A stretch of DNA of 10,515 bases from an uncultured Eubacteriales bacterium (GCA_902765035.1 CACWYF010000024.1:1-10515), one strand, 5' to 3'. Positions 1-7,404 are shown, counted from the first letter of the stretch. Notes: a model not told the origin generated them from the sequence alone. Numbers and translations: made by a program.

Positions 1-1
1 C

Positions 2-1006
2 GAGAACATGATTCCTATCGGCGGACCATCCTTAAACCCGGCTAAGCGTATCCTTCCTAATAAGATGGTACGTACCGGTATCCCGATGATCGACGTTTTC
101 AACACACTTGTTGAGAGCCAGAAGCTCCCTATCTTCTCGATTTCCGGTGAGCCGTACAACCAGCTCCTGTCAAGAATCGCGATGCAGGCTGAGGTAGACG
201 TAATCATCCTCGGCGGCATGGGCCTCAAGTATGATGACTATATGGAATTCCGTGACACCCTTGAGAAGGGCGGAGCCATGAGCCATACGGTAATGTTCAT
301 CCACACTGCCGCAGACCCTATCGTAGAGTGTACGCTGGTTCCGGATATGTCACTGGCAGTTGCAGAGCAGTTCGCTCTTGCAGGAAAGAGAGTGCTTGTA
401 CTCCTGACAGACATGACCAACTTCGCAGATGCGCAGAAGGAAATGGCTATCACTATGGAACAGGTACCGTCCAACCGTGGTTATCCGGGCGACTTATACA
501 GCTGCCTCGCTTCGCGTTATGAAAAGGCAGTAGATATTGAAGGTGCCGGATCCATCACTATCCTCGGTGTTACAACAATGCCTGGTGATGACGTAACTCA
601 CCCGGTACCTGACAACACAGGATACATCACAGAAGGCCAGTATTATCTCAAGGGCGGCCGTATAGAGCCGTTCGGATCGCTGTCACGTCTGAAACAGAAT
701 GTTAACGGCAAGACAAGAGATGACCACCGTGCCCTGATGGATGGTATGATCAAGCTCTACGCTCAGTACAAGGAATCTCTTGAGAAGAAGTCCATGGGAT
801 TCATGATGACTGAGTGGGATGACAAGCTCCTTAAGTATGGTGAGATGTTCGAGACCAAGATGATGGATCTGTCTGTGAACATTCCGCTTGAAGATGCTCT
901 TGACCTTGGCTGGGATATCCTCGCAGAATGCTTCGACCCTGTAGAGACAGGAATGAAGACAAGCCTTATCGAGGAGAGATGGCCTAAGAAGGATGCGTTG
1001 AACTAA
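2..1006 (+). CDS. atpB: V/A-type ATPase subunit B, 5' end missing
   Basis: This is the non-catalytic nucleotide-binding subunit of the cytoplasmic V1 head of a rotary V/A-type ATPase, which alternates with catalytic subunit A in the A3B3 ring. The reading frame is open from the first bases (GAG AAC ATG...), so the ATG at 8 is internal. By family length (about 430-470 residues) roughly 100 N-terminal residues lie outside the window. Visible family landmarks in order are [10 protein letters not shown], the degenerate nucleotide-binding loop [40 protein letters not shown], the stretch [20 protein letters not shown], and [19 protein letters not shown]. The variants [10 protein letters not shown] and [15 protein letters not shown] match what I remember of spirochaete B subunits rather than Enterococcus or Thermus types. 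The gene for subunit D follows after 15 bases. Identity is very secure; the lineage statement comes from memory. Confidence 0.96.
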   Translation, partial: ENMIPIGGPSLNPAKRILPNKMVRTGIPMIDVFNTLVESQKLPIFSISGEPYNQLLSRIAMQAEVDVIILGGMGLKYDDYMEFRDTLEKGGAMSHTVMFIHTAADPIVECTLVPDMSLAVAEQFALAGKRVLVLLTDMTNFADAQKEMAITMEQVPSNRGYPGDLYSCLASRYEKAVDIEGAGSITILGVTTMPGDDVTHPVPDNTGYITEGQYYLKGGRIEPFGSLSRLKQNVNGKTRDDHRALMDGMIKLYAQYKESLEKKSMGFMMTEWDDKLLKYGEMFETKMMDLSVNIPLEDALDLGWDILAECFDPVETGMKTSLIEERWPKKDALN

Positions 1007-1021
1007 ACAAAGGAGCGTGTC

Positions 1022-1630
1022 ATGGCTATCAAACTTACAAAGAATGAACTGAAGAAGCAGAAGGACAACCTTAAGCAGTTCCAGCGCTATCTTCCGACAC
1101 TTCAGCTCAAGAAACAGCAGCTGCAGTCGGTAATCATGGGTATACGCCAGGAACTCGAGCGTAAGGAAGCCGAACGCATTCAGATGATCGGTGATTTGGA
1201 CGATTGGGTAGCTGTATTCGCAGAGAACGAGATTTTTGACGAAGAGAAAAGGCTTGATCAGCTTGTTCAGCCTGATAAGGTCATCGCCAGAGATGAGAAC
1301 ATCGCAGGTGTAACGATTCCTGCGTTCGAAGAGCTAACGTTCAAAGACATCAATTACGATGTGGACGACTACCCGCTCTGGGTAGACACTGCAGTCTTCA
1401 AACTTCGTGAGATCGCCAGACTGGACGCTTTAGTCTCAACTCTCCGTAAGCAGACAGAGCTTCTGGAGAAAGAACTCCGTACGACTTCGCAGAGGGTCAA
1501 CCTGTTTGAAAAGGTCAAGATCCCTGAAGCCAAGGAGAATATACGTGTCATCCAGGTATACCTGGGAGACCAGCAGACAGCGGCCGTTGTACGCGGCAAG
1601 ATCTCAAAGAAGAAATTAGTGGAGGTATAA
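1022..1630 (+). CDS. atpD: V/A-type ATPase subunit D (central stalk)
   Basis: Subunit D is the long antiparallel coiled coil of the central rotor shaft. It turns inside the A3B3 head and couples ATP hydrolysis or synthesis to rotation of the K ring. The 202-residue product has the family length of about 200. It shows the expected two Lys/Glu/Gln-rich helices, at about residues 5-65 and 130-185, around a more globular middle. The signature TSQRVNLFEKVKIPEAKENI near residue 155 corresponds to the SQRVNALE-type D-subunit signature. The ATG is preceded by AAGGAG at 1010-1015 with a 6-base spacer. The end of the gene carries the GGAGG that serves subunit I. No separate subunit F gene lies next to it in this window. 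Confidence 0.95.
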   Translation: MAIKLTKNELKKQKDNLKQFQRYLPTLQLKKQQLQSVIMGIRQELERKEAERIQMIGDLDDWVAVFAENEIFDEEKRLDQLVQPDKVIARDENIAGVTIPAFEELTFKDINYDVDDYPLWVDTAVFKLREIARLDALVSTLRKQTELLEKELRTTSQRVNLFEKVKIPEAKENIRVIQVYLGDQQTAAVVRGKISKKKLVEV

Positions 1631-1633
1631 GCG

Positions 1634-3457
1634 ATGGTAGAAAAAATGAAAATGGTACACATCGTCACATCTGCCTCTGCTAAGGACGAGATGCTCAAGG
1701 GCCTCAGAGACATAGGCGTAATGCATCTCGCTGAAAAACAAAGCGCGGATCGTGAGATAAACGATCGCTTCCAGACACTGTCCAAGACGGAAATGGCCCT
1801 TAAGGACTATGCCGAGCCAAAACAGAAGCCTTCGGAAGAGATCCTCACGGACGATGAATTCAACAAAATGTATGACGGAGTGCTCGAGGCACTGGACCGC
1901 AAGTCCAGCCTGGGACAGGAAATAAGCGCTGCCAACACGGAGATAGACAGGATCGCAGCATGGGGAGACTTCTCACCTGAAGACCTGAAGGCTGTGAAGG
2001 AAGAAGGATTCGACTTCCACTTCTACCGCATGGGCGCCAAGGAATTCCAGGCACTTCAGGCTGAAGAGGATGTACGTTACATCCGCCTCGCTCCTGTAGA
2101 CAAGCAGGAGGCTGTGGCTGTACTCGGAACTCTTCCGGCTTCAGTCCAGGCAAGCGAGTTCATTCCGGGAGAAAACAGTGTAAGCGAACTTAAGCAGAAG
2201 ATCGAAGATGCGAGACAGGGCATCGAGGAATGCGACGGCACGCTGAAGGCGGCCTCGGTATACGATGCCAGCTTCAAGGATCAGCTGCTCAAGATGCAGA
2301 ATGAGGTAAACTACTCGTCGGCAAGCGAGACCGCTCAGGGAGACAGTGATTTCGTCTGGGTATCAGGATATGTTCCTGAGGTCGAGCTCGACAAGGTCAA
2401 AGCCATGGCGGCTGAAAAATGCTGTGCATGGGCCGCAGAGGATGTAGCTGAAGATGATGATCAGATACCTACCAAGCTTCGCTATAACAAGGTATCAAAG
2501 CTCATCGAGCCGGTATTCGACATACTTGGCGTTCTTCCGGGCTACAGGGAGCAGGATGTATCGCTCTGGTTCTTCCTGTTCTTCACTCTGTTCTTCGCGA
2601 TGATTATCGGAGACGGAGGCTACGGTGTACTCATACTGCTCGGGACGATCGCACTCAGAGTCAAGCAGAAGGAGGGATCAACAGTAACATTCCTGCTCTT
2701 CGTGCTGTCGATAGCGACCATCATATGGGGAGCTGTCACCGGTACCTGGTTCGGGATGGAGAGCGCCATGAAGGTGCCGTTCCTCCAGAGACTCGTAATA
2801 CCGAGTCTGGCAACATATCCGGAGTATTTCGGAGTTACCTCGACAGTGACTCAGAATGCGATAATGAAGTTCTCGTTCTCGATAGGCGCGATACAGATGG
2901 TGCTCGGTTCCATTCTTGCTATCAAGGATAAGATCCCTAAGAAGGACCTGTCATGGGTCGCAAATCTGGGCTGGGCGATCGCAGTCGTGGCTATGTACCT
3001 GCTGGCGCTCAATCTGGTCATCCATGAAAACATCAACCTCGTGCCGGTGTTCGGACTGATCGGCGTTGCGTTCGTGCTGGTACTGCTGTTCGGCGGCATG
3101 TCACCTGACCTGAGCTTCGCACAGGGACTCAAGGCCGGTCTGGCAAATGCATTCACAGACTTCCTTGACACCATCAGCTGCTTCGGAAACGTAATGAGTT
3201 ACATAAGACTGTTTGCAGTCGGTATGGCCGGCGTTGCGATCTCACAGAGCTTCAACGGGATCGCGGCAGGAATGCACGGCCCTCTGATTATCCTCGGTGT
3301 ACTGGTCGTACTTATAGGCCATGCACTAAACATAATAATGTGTTTCCTGTCGGTAGTCGTTCACGGCGTGCGTCTGAACGTACTCGAGTTCTCGGGTCAG
3401 GTCGGCCTCGAGTGGACAGGACTGCCATATGAACCATTTAAGGAATTAAATAAATAG
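1634..3457 (+). CDS. atpI: V/A-type ATPase subunit I (membrane stator, a-like)
   Basis: Subunit I is the stator membrane protein (homologue of eukaryotic subunit a) that supplies the ion half-channels against the rotating K ring and anchors the peripheral stalks. Residues 1 to about 300 are hydrophilic with helical Glu/Lys-rich arms. Hydrophobic segments lie near 311-343, 351-371, 408-430, 443-461, 468-487, 515-540 and 553-577. GDGGYG at 326-331 is a typical family motif. Arg525, in GNVMSYIRLFAVG, aligns with the essential channel arginine that faces the rotor glutamate. His563 and the HGVRLNVLEF segment (577-586) are also typical. At 607 residues it is somewhat shorter than the roughly 650-residue Enterococcus and Thermus proteins. 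The start at 1634 has GGAGG at 1621-1625, inside the end of the D gene; the two genes are 3 bases apart, so translation is probably coupled. Confidence 0.95.
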   Translation: MVEKMKMVHIVTSASAKDEMLKGLRDIGVMHLAEKQSADREINDRFQTLSKTEMALKDYAEPKQKPSEEILTDDEFNKMYDGVLEALDRKSSLGQEISAANTEIDRIAAWGDFSPEDLKAVKEEGFDFHFYRMGAKEFQALQAEEDVRYIRLAPVDKQEAVAVLGTLPASVQASEFIPGENSVSELKQKIEDARQGIEECDGTLKAASVYDASFKDQLLKMQNEVNYSSASETAQGDSDFVWVSGYVPEVELDKVKAMAAEKCCAWAAEDVAEDDDQIPTKLRYNKVSKLIEPVFDILGVLPGYREQDVSLWFFLFFTLFFAMIIGDGGYGVLILLGTIALRVKQKEGSTVTFLLFVLSIATIIWGAVTGTWFGMESAMKVPFLQRLVIPSLATYPEYFGVTSTVTQNAIMKFSFSIGAIQMVLGSILAIKDKIPKKDLSWVANLGWAIAVVAMYLLALNLVIHENINLVPVFGLIGVAFVLVLLFGGMSPDLSFAQGLKAGLANAFTDFLDTISCFGNVMSYIRLFAVGMAGVAISQSFNGIAAGMHGPLIILGVLVVLIGHALNIIMCFLSVVVHGVRLNVLEFSGQVGLEWTGLPYEPFKELNK

Positions 3458-3473
3458 AAAAGGAGAAATTATT

Positions 3474-3908
3474 ATGAATCTTGCATTTATAGGTATGGCT
3501 GCGGCCCTTGGTTTATCTGCTGCTGGTTCTGCATTCGGCGCTGGTTTTGCCGGCATGTCTTCGGTAGGTGCATGGAAGAAATGTTATGCTGCAGGAAAGC
3601 CTGCACCATTCATCATGATCGCGTTCACAGGTGCTCCTCTTACACAGACCATTTACGGTTTCCTGCTGATGAACTTCATCAACAGTGCTAACTGTGATCC
3701 TGGTATGGCTCTAGGTGTAGGACTCTTCGGAGGACTTGCAATCGGTCTGTCTGCTCTCTTCCAGGGCAGATGCGCAGCTGCTGCATCTGATGCTCTCGGA
3801 GCAACAGGAAAGGGTACTGCTAACTACTTCATCGTAATCGGTATCGTTGAGACGGTAGCGCTCTTCACACTGGTATTCGGACTGCTGCTGCTCAACAGTG
3901 CCGGCTAA
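3474..3908 (+). CDS. atpK: V-type ATPase subunit K (rotor ring proteolipid)
   Basis: This 144-residue proteolipid forms the membrane rotor ring that carries ions past subunit I. It is a duplicated double hairpin with four hydrophobic helices (about 3-30, 45-70, 78-105 and 115-142). The ion-carrying carboxylate is Glu126 in GIVETVAL. Thr57-Gln58 (APLTQTIYG) and Gln97 (LFQGR) sit where Enterococcus hirae NtpK has Thr64-Gln65 and Gln110, three of the side-chain Na+ ligands along with its Glu139. The first hairpin lacks a matching carboxylate, as in NtpK, so each subunit carries one ion site. AAGGAG at 3459-3464 lies 9 bases before the ATG. K is the last gene of the operon and is followed by a terminator. 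Na+ coupling is inferred from the ligands only. Confidence 0.94.
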   Translation: MNLAFIGMAAALGLSAAGSAFGAGFAGMSSVGAWKKCYAAGKPAPFIMIAFTGAPLTQTIYGFLLMNFINSANCDPGMALGVGLFGGLAIGLSALFQGRCAAAASDALGATGKGTANYFIVIGIVETVALFTLVFGLLLLNSAG

Positions 3909-3938
3909 TACAGCAAAACATACACAATTTCCTTAATG

Positions 3939-3972
3939 AAGGCAGGGACCTCTGTGGTCCCTGCTTTCTTTT
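3939..3972 (+). terminator. Rho-independent terminator after the ATPase operon
   Basis: A perfect 9-bp stem, GCAGGGACC (3942-3950) with GGTCCCTGC (3956-3964), has a TCTGT loop and is followed by TTTCTTTT. G3941 and two A residues before it can extend the stem into the T tract. It lies 31 bases after the stop of subunit K and marks the end of the ATPase transcript. Confidence 0.93.
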
Positions 3973-4004
3973 GCCTCACCTGCAGGGAAAAAGGTCAAAA
4001 GCTG

Positions 4005-4054
4005 TTGACAAGCCTCTGAATAATGTGTTTACAATATTAGACTGACCTTATAAT
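4005..4054 (+). promoter_or_regulatory. Probable promoter(s) for the ilv-azl cluster
   Basis: A consensus -35 box TTGACA is at 4005-4010 and a consensus -10 box TATAAT at 4049-4054, but they are too far apart to be one promoter. Two overlapping sigma-70-type arrangements are possible. One is TTGACA with TACAAT at 4030-4035 (19-base spacer). The other is TTTACA at 4028-4033 with TATAAT at 4049-4054 (15-base spacer). Both spacers are off the ideal of 17, so I cannot choose between them. The region sits after the ATPase terminator and before the acetolactate synthase gene, where a promoter is needed. I see no T-box or other recognisable riboswitch in the 217-base gap. Confidence 0.6.
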
Positions 4055-4125
4055 GGGACAAAATGAAAATTCTGCTAACGGCATTGAAATAACTGAGTAA
4101 GGTAACGGAAAAGGGGTACTATCTT

Positions 4126-5742
4126 ATGAACGGCGCTGAAGCAATGGTCAGATGTCTGGAACTGGAGGGCATCACAAGGATATTCGGATATCCGGGAGTG
4201 GCAATAGCTCCTTTTTATGAAGGGCTGTATCACTCAAGTATAGAGCATATACTCGTGAGGCAGGAGCAGAACGCGGGCCATGCGGCCAGCGGTTTTGCAA
4301 GAGTCTCGCGCAGGACTGCTGTGTGCACTGTCACATCGGGGCCGGGAGCGACCAACCTCATTACGGCTCTGGCGACGGCTTATGCTGACAGCATTCCTAT
4401 CGTGGCGATCTCCGGCCAGGTCTCGAGCGACCTTCTGGGACGCGACGTGTTCCAGGAAGCCGACATGAGAGGTGCGACGGAGTCCTTTGTCAAGCACAGC
4501 TACCTCGTCAAGGATCCTGATGACATCCCACGGGTGTTCAAGGAAGCTTTCTATATTGCTTCGACCGGTCGTAAAGGCCCGGTGCTTATTGACGTTCCGA
4601 TGGATGTGCAGAACAGAAAGCTGAGAAAGCCTTTTGCATATCCGGACGGCGTTTCCATCCGCGGATACAAGCCTGAGATCAAGGTAAACATGAGCCAGTT
4701 CAGAAGGGTCGTTGAAGCTATAAACAACGCGGAAAAGCCTCTTATCTGTGCAGGCGGCGGTGTCATTCTCGGAAACGGGGAGCAGGCAGTCAGGGATTTC
4801 TGCGAGAAGTTCAACATTCCTGTCGTGCATACGATGATGGGCATGGGCGTAATGCCTAAGAAGCATCCTCTGAATTTCGGAATGCTAGGAAACAACGGCA
4901 AGCCTTATGCCAACAAGGCTGTCAGAAGAGCGGACCTGCTCGTGATCGTAGGCGCGCGCCTTGCAGACAGGGCGATACCGCAGCCGGAGAACCTCAAAAG
5001 CAGGACGATCATACACATAGACATAGACACTGCCGAGATCGGTAAGAACATGGGACCGACGATACCTCTCGTAGGAGATGCCGGCGAGATATTCAGGCTT
5101 CTTCTGAACGAAGATATCTCACCTGCAGGCCGGGAATGGATCGGGGAGCTGGAAGATATCAAACACAGCACAGTGGACAGGAGAGTCTTCAGCGACAAGC
5201 TGGTCAATCCTAACATCCTTGTACAGAAGCTGTCTGAGAAGATGGATGACGATGCGGTTTACGTAGCCGATGTCGGGCAGAACCAGCTGTGGAGCGCTGA
5301 TAACTACGTGATGAAGGAAGGCAGGTTCCTGACCACCGGCGGAATGGGCACCATGGGTTATTCCATTCCGGCAGCCGTAGGGGCAAAACTGTTCGATCCT
5401 TCAAAGCAGGTAGTGGCTGTTACCGGCGACGGGGCCTTCCAGATGTCGATGAACGAGTTTGCGTCCATCAAAATCAATGAGGTCGACATCAAGGTAATAG
5501 TTGTCCGCAACGGATTCCTCGGACTGGTAAGAGAGTATCAGAACAATACATACGGCGAGCACTACATAGGCGTAAGGCTCAGAGAGTGGCCGAGATATGA
5601 CAAGATAGCCGAAGCATACGACATGCCGTACTTTGAATGCTCATCCAATGACGAGCTCGATGAGAGGCTCGATGAGTTCCTTGCATGCAGGGAGGCGAGC
5701 CTGATGGTAGTCAATGTAGACGGTGAAGACAAGGTAAAGTAG
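4126..5742 (+). CDS. ilvB: Acetolactate synthase large (catalytic) subunit, divergent
   Basis: A thiamine-diphosphate enzyme that joins two pyruvates into 2-acetolactate, or pyruvate with 2-ketobutyrate, as the first common step of valine, leucine and isoleucine synthesis in the cytoplasm. The N-terminal pyrimidine-binding domain shows FGYPGVAIAPFY, the catalytic Glu47 in VRQEQNAGHA, SGPGATN (71-77) and FQEAD (109-113). A middle domain with IIHIDIDTAEIGKN follows. The C-terminal domain has GDG at 434-436 and continues to RNGFLGLVREYQ. Departures from the family are Arg461-Asn462 for the usual Asn-Asn, Tyr471 for the usual Trp, and an end at residue 538 without the usual NVxPMxPxG tail. AAGGGG at 4111-4116 supports the start. 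The regulatory subunit follows after 15 bases, which supports acetolactate synthase over other ThDP enzymes. Confidence 0.88.
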   Translation: MNGAEAMVRCLELEGITRIFGYPGVAIAPFYEGLYHSSIEHILVRQEQNAGHAASGFARVSRRTAVCTVTSGPGATNLITALATAYADSIPIVAISGQVSSDLLGRDVFQEADMRGATESFVKHSYLVKDPDDIPRVFKEAFYIASTGRKGPVLIDVPMDVQNRKLRKPFAYPDGVSIRGYKPEIKVNMSQFRRVVEAINNAEKPLICAGGGVILGNGEQAVRDFCEKFNIPVVHTMMGMGVMPKKHPLNFGMLGNNGKPYANKAVRRADLLVIVGARLADRAIPQPENLKSRTIIHIDIDTAEIGKNMGPTIPLVGDAGEIFRLLLNEDISPAGREWIGELEDIKHSTVDRRVFSDKLVNPNILVQKLSEKMDDDAVYVADVGQNQLWSADNYVMKEGRFLTTGGMGTMGYSIPAAVGAKLFDPSKQVVAVTGDGAFQMSMNEFASIKINEVDIKVIVVRNGFLGLVREYQNNTYGEHYIGVRLREWPRYDKIAEAYDMPYFECSSNDELDERLDEFLACREASLMVVNVDGEDKVK

Positions 5743-5757
5743 CGGGGAGGAGAGAAG

Positions 5758-6231
5758 ATGAAAGGCATATTTTCTGTACTGGTGGAAAACAGAGACGGTG
5801 TCCTGTCAGGTATCTCCGGACTGTTCGCCCGCCGCGGCTTCAACATCGACAGCCTCGCAGTAGGCGAGACTGACAACCACGAGATCTCCAGCATGACCAT
5901 TGTGTCCACCGGAGATCAGAGAACTATAGACCAGATAGAGAAGCAGCTCAACAAAAAGGTCGACGTCATCAAGGTGCGCCGTCTTAGCGAAGCGAGAAGC
6001 GTCTGCCTTGAGATGATGCTGATCAAGCTTGCGTACACAGCGACCAACAGGTCGTCTATCATCGAGCTGTGCCAGATAACAGGCGCAAGGATACTGAAAG
6101 TGACGCCTAAGCACCTGATCCTTGAGTACCATGCACCGACGGATGAAGTGGAGGACTTCATTCAGATGGTCAAGAGCTTTGGCATAGCAGAGGTGCAGCG
6201 CACCGGCGCGATAGCCATGGAATACAAATAA
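5758..6231 (+). CDS. ilvH: Acetolactate synthase small (regulatory) subunit
   Basis: The regulatory subunit binds the catalytic subunit, raises its activity and confers feedback inhibition, usually by valine. The 157-residue product is close to E. coli IlvH (163). Residues 1-75 form an ACT domain (FSVLVENRDGVLSGISGLFA, then RRGFNIDSL and MTIVSTGD). Residues 80-157 match the C-terminal domain of the family (EMMLIKLAYT, GARILKVTPKHLILEY, VQRTGAIAM). Asn11, Gly14 and Asn29 are the positions that form the valine site in E. coli IlvH, so feedback control is probably intact, although this is inferred from alignment by eye. The ATG is preceded by a strong GGGGAGGAG at 5744-5752. Confidence 0.93.
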   Translation: MKGIFSVLVENRDGVLSGISGLFARRGFNIDSLAVGETDNHEISSMTIVSTGDQRTIDQIEKQLNKKVDVIKVRRLSEARSVCLEMMLIKLAYTATNRSSIIELCQITGARILKVTPKHLILEYHAPTDEVEDFIQMVKSFGIAEVQRTGAIAMEYK

Positions 6232-6253
6232 TTCGTTACAACAGAGGGTATAA

Positions 6254-7048
6254 GTGGAAGATAACAGAACCATTTTCAGACATGGAATGAGGGACGGGCT
6301 CCCGATAGGCCTCGGCTATTTTGCCGTGGCTTTTTCGCTTGGCATCGCTGCGAGAGGATACGGATTCAGCCCTTTCCAGGGATTCCTTGCGAGCCTTATT
6401 ACATATGCTTCGGCAGGGCAGTACATGGGATTCTCCCTGTATGCCGCCAATACAGCACTCATCGAGCTGATAGTGCTTACGTTTATCATAAACGCGCGAT
6501 ACATCCTCATGGGTTTTGCGCTCAATCAGAGGATGCCGGCAGGGACGCCGCTCGGAACGAGGATGCTCGTCGGCACATGCATCACAGATGAGATATTCGG
6601 GATAACCATAGCGAGACCGGGAGTGCCTACTCCGTATTACACATTCGGAGCGCTTATTACTGCCGTTCCGATGTGGGCTGCAGGAACGGCGCTCGGCATC
6701 TCGATGGGCAACATACTGCCTGCAAGGATAGTCAGCGCGCTGAGCGTTGCTCTCTTCGGCATGTTCCTTGCGGTCATAATTCCGCCGTCGAGAAAGGACA
6801 AGGCGGTAGCAGGAGCTGTAATCGTGAGCTTTGCCTGCTCACTGGCTGCCGGAAAGCTGCCTGTGATATCTGACCTCTCGCAGGGCAACAGGACCATCAT
6901 ACTGACAGTCCTTATATCTGCTCTGTTTGCCGTACTCTTCCCGAGAAGTGAAGAAGCGGCGGAAAAGGAGATCATGGAGGAAGCGGAAAAGATCTCTGAG
7001 GACGTGGAAACGTATTCGCGTGCGGAAGGCGGTGATGCAGATGAGTAG
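6254..7048 (+). CDS. azlC: AzlC-family branched-chain amino acid exporter, large subunit
   Basis: AzlC with AzlD forms a membrane exporter of branched-chain amino acids (B. subtilis AzlCD; the related YgaZH of E. coli exports valine). Family landmarks are the N-terminal FRHGMRDGLPIGLGYFAVAF, then YASAGQYMGFSLYAAN and LTFIINARYILMGFAL, then TDEIFGIT. Hydrophobic helices fill residues 15-230. The start is GTG at 6254, with GAGGG at 6244-6248; no upstream ATG fits better. After the last helix there is an unusual 34-residue tail (231-264) with 14 Asp/Glu. Its last codons overlap the start of azlD. The gene begins 22 bases after the acetolactate synthase regulatory gene, so it is probably in the same transcript, linking synthesis to export. 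The exact amino acid exported cannot be read from the sequence. Confidence 0.9.
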   Translation: MEDNRTIFRHGMRDGLPIGLGYFAVAFSLGIAARGYGFSPFQGFLASLITYASAGQYMGFSLYAANTALIELIVLTFIINARYILMGFALNQRMPAGTPLGTRMLVGTCITDEIFGITIARPGVPTPYYTFGALITAVPMWAAGTALGISMGNILPARIVSALSVALFGMFLAVIIPPSRKDKAVAGAVIVSFACSLAAGKLPVISDLSQGNRTIILTVLISALFAVLFPRSEEAAEKEIMEEAEKISEDVETYSRAEGGDADE

Positions 7049-7352
7049 TGGCGTATATATCTACATCTACATATTCGTCATGGCCTTCGCGACATGGCTG
7101 ATGAGAGTTGCGGCTTCACTTGTTATGAAGAAGCCGATCGAGAACAGGTTCTTCCAGTCGTTCCTGTATTATGTGCCGTACGTGACGCTGGCGGTGATGA
7201 CCTTCCCGGCTATAGTGGAGGCCACACAGTCACCGGTCGCCGGAGCGGCAGCACTGATCGCGGGAATACTGGCGGCATGGTACGGAGCGAGCCTTCTGAG
7301 GGTGGCGGTCATATGCTGCATTACCGTGTTTATTCTGGAAAGCTTTCTATAG
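7035..7352 (+). CDS. azlD: AzlD-family branched-chain amino acid exporter, small subunit
   Basis: This small hydrophobic partner of AzlC has about 105 residues and four predicted membrane helices (about 8-28, 45-65, 68-86 and 87-103). The segment FFQSFLYYVPYVTLAVMTFP, with its YVP and Pro residues, is typical of the AzlD family. Two in-frame ATGs are possible, at 7035 and 7041. GGAAGG at 7024-7029 is 5 bases from the first, so I chose 7035, but 7041 is nearly as good. Either way the start lies inside the end of azlC (14- or 8-base overlap), which points to translational coupling and equal production of the two exporter parts. The open frame extends upstream to 6927, but that part only overlaps azlC. 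Confidence 0.88.
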   Translation: MQMSSGVYIYIYIFVMAFATWLMRVAASLVMKKPIENRFFQSFLYYVPYVTLAVMTFPAIVEATQSPVAGAAALIAGILAAWYGASLLRVAVICCITVFILESFL

Positions 7353-7404
7353 AGAATCACTATTTCCGGAATCCGAACGGGGACGGGAATAAAAGGTGCA
7401 TGTG

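Noticed and set aside
3973..4125. T-box or other riboswitch before ilvB
   Set aside because: No AGGGTGGNACCGCG-like T-box sequence and no terminator hairpin with a T tract; the leader is too short for known branched-chain riboregulators.
4234..4866. 210-codon open frame on the - strand inside ilvB
   Set aside because: It is antisense to the conserved ThDP-binding part of ilvB, with a His/Arg-rich translation that resembles no family.
7362..7390. Inverted repeat ATTTCCG/CGGGAAT after azlD as a terminator
   Set aside because: Only 7 bp with a G-T pair and a 15-base loop, followed by AAAAGG and no T tract.
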